Positions 4,968 to 5,075 of a stretch of DNA of 5,075 nt are shown here, in pieces. A program made the translations under genes and the position numbers. Numbering within the stretch: position 1 is the first letter of the stretch; each line of letters begins with the position of its first letter. Below the pieces are notes generated by a model, which saw nothing but the letters and a program-made list of their open reading frames with translations, made no database searches and was not told where the DNA came from. Source of the DNA: a bacterium (GTDB lineage: Bacteria; UBP18; UBA7526); assembly GCA_018903055.1 (NCBI GenBank), contig JAHIPW010000048.1, forward strand, positions 1-5,075, read 5' to 3'.

Positions 4968-5075
4968 ATGATTGCTTTCTTGATTTTGGGAATTCTCTCT
5001 TTGATCTTGGCTTTCATGTACTTTATTGTGCCGGATCTGGTAATCAAGATTAACAATGCCCTGAAGAGAGTCCTC
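4968..5075 (+). CDS. Small membrane protein of unknown function, 3' end outside the window
   Basis: Thirty-six codons are visible, open to the right edge. The N-terminus is a strongly hydrophobic stretch (about residues 2-21, MIAFLILGILSL then ILAFMYFIV), long enough for one transmembrane helix. An amphipathic, Lys/Arg-containing segment follows (PDLVIKINNALKRVL). There is no cysteine lipobox, and the hydrophobic stretch begins directly after Met with no preceding basic residues, so a membrane anchor is more likely than a cleaved signal peptide. I do not recognise the family from this fragment. It has its own strong ribosome binding site and a candidate promoter 200 bp upstream, so it probably starts a separate transcription unit. 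Confidence 0.75.
   Translation, partial: MIAFLILGILSLILAFMYFIVPDLVIKINNALKRVL

Overview
The window is a compact stretch of a bacterial chromosome with every recognisable gene on the + strand: a probable single operon from the left edge to about 4747, then a 220-bp non-coding gap and the start of a new gene at the right edge. The products point to an anaerobe, because the core is a ferredoxin-dependent 2-oxoacid oxidoreductase. GTG starts are common: five of the seven starts visible here. The gaps hold short tandem heptamer repeats and hairpins of a kind I associate with uncultivated candidate phyla (Omnitrophota or Desantisbacteria type) and, in the literature, with the STRR repeats of cyanobacteria. 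That taxonomic impression is weak and rests on memory.

Layout: 1-632 is the 3' part of tlyA (rRNA 2'-O-methyltransferase). 636-1511 is nadK (NAD kinase). 1601-1804 is a small 2x[4Fe-4S] ferredoxin (delta subunit). 1867-2949 is the alpha subunit (VorB/KorA type). 2946-3695 is the thiamine-pyrophosphate beta subunit. 3759-4295 is the gamma subunit. 4292-4747 is a short GNAT acetyltransferase of the ArgA-like family. 4968-5075 is the beginning of a small membrane protein. Two junctions are 4-nt GTGA overlaps (alpha/beta and gamma/GNAT), which suggests translational coupling.

The delta, alpha, beta and gamma subunits together make a complete four-subunit enzyme. It would oxidatively decarboxylate a 2-oxoacid (branched-chain 2-oxoacid or 2-oxoglutarate) to the acyl-CoA and reduced ferredoxin, or run in reverse. 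tlyA and nadK form a housekeeping pair placed upstream; NadK makes NADP. The GNAT may make N-acetylglutamate, which would place it near the 2-oxoglutarate/glutamate node.

The most unusual feature is the repeat content. Three gene-gene gaps inside the operon (nadK-delta, delta-alpha, beta-gamma) and the final gap all contain short tandem arrays, mostly of 7-bp units, with hairpins or inverted arms. One such element (hairpin plus four copies of GGATCCA) lies in frame inside the alpha-subunit gene, at a linker between domains. The heptamer inside the gene has no stop codon in any of six frames. The + strand units in the gaps do contain stops, and they supply the actual stop codons of nadK and the beta subunit. 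A good extended -10 promoter overlaps the end of the GNAT gene and would transcribe the last gene through a repeat-rich leader.
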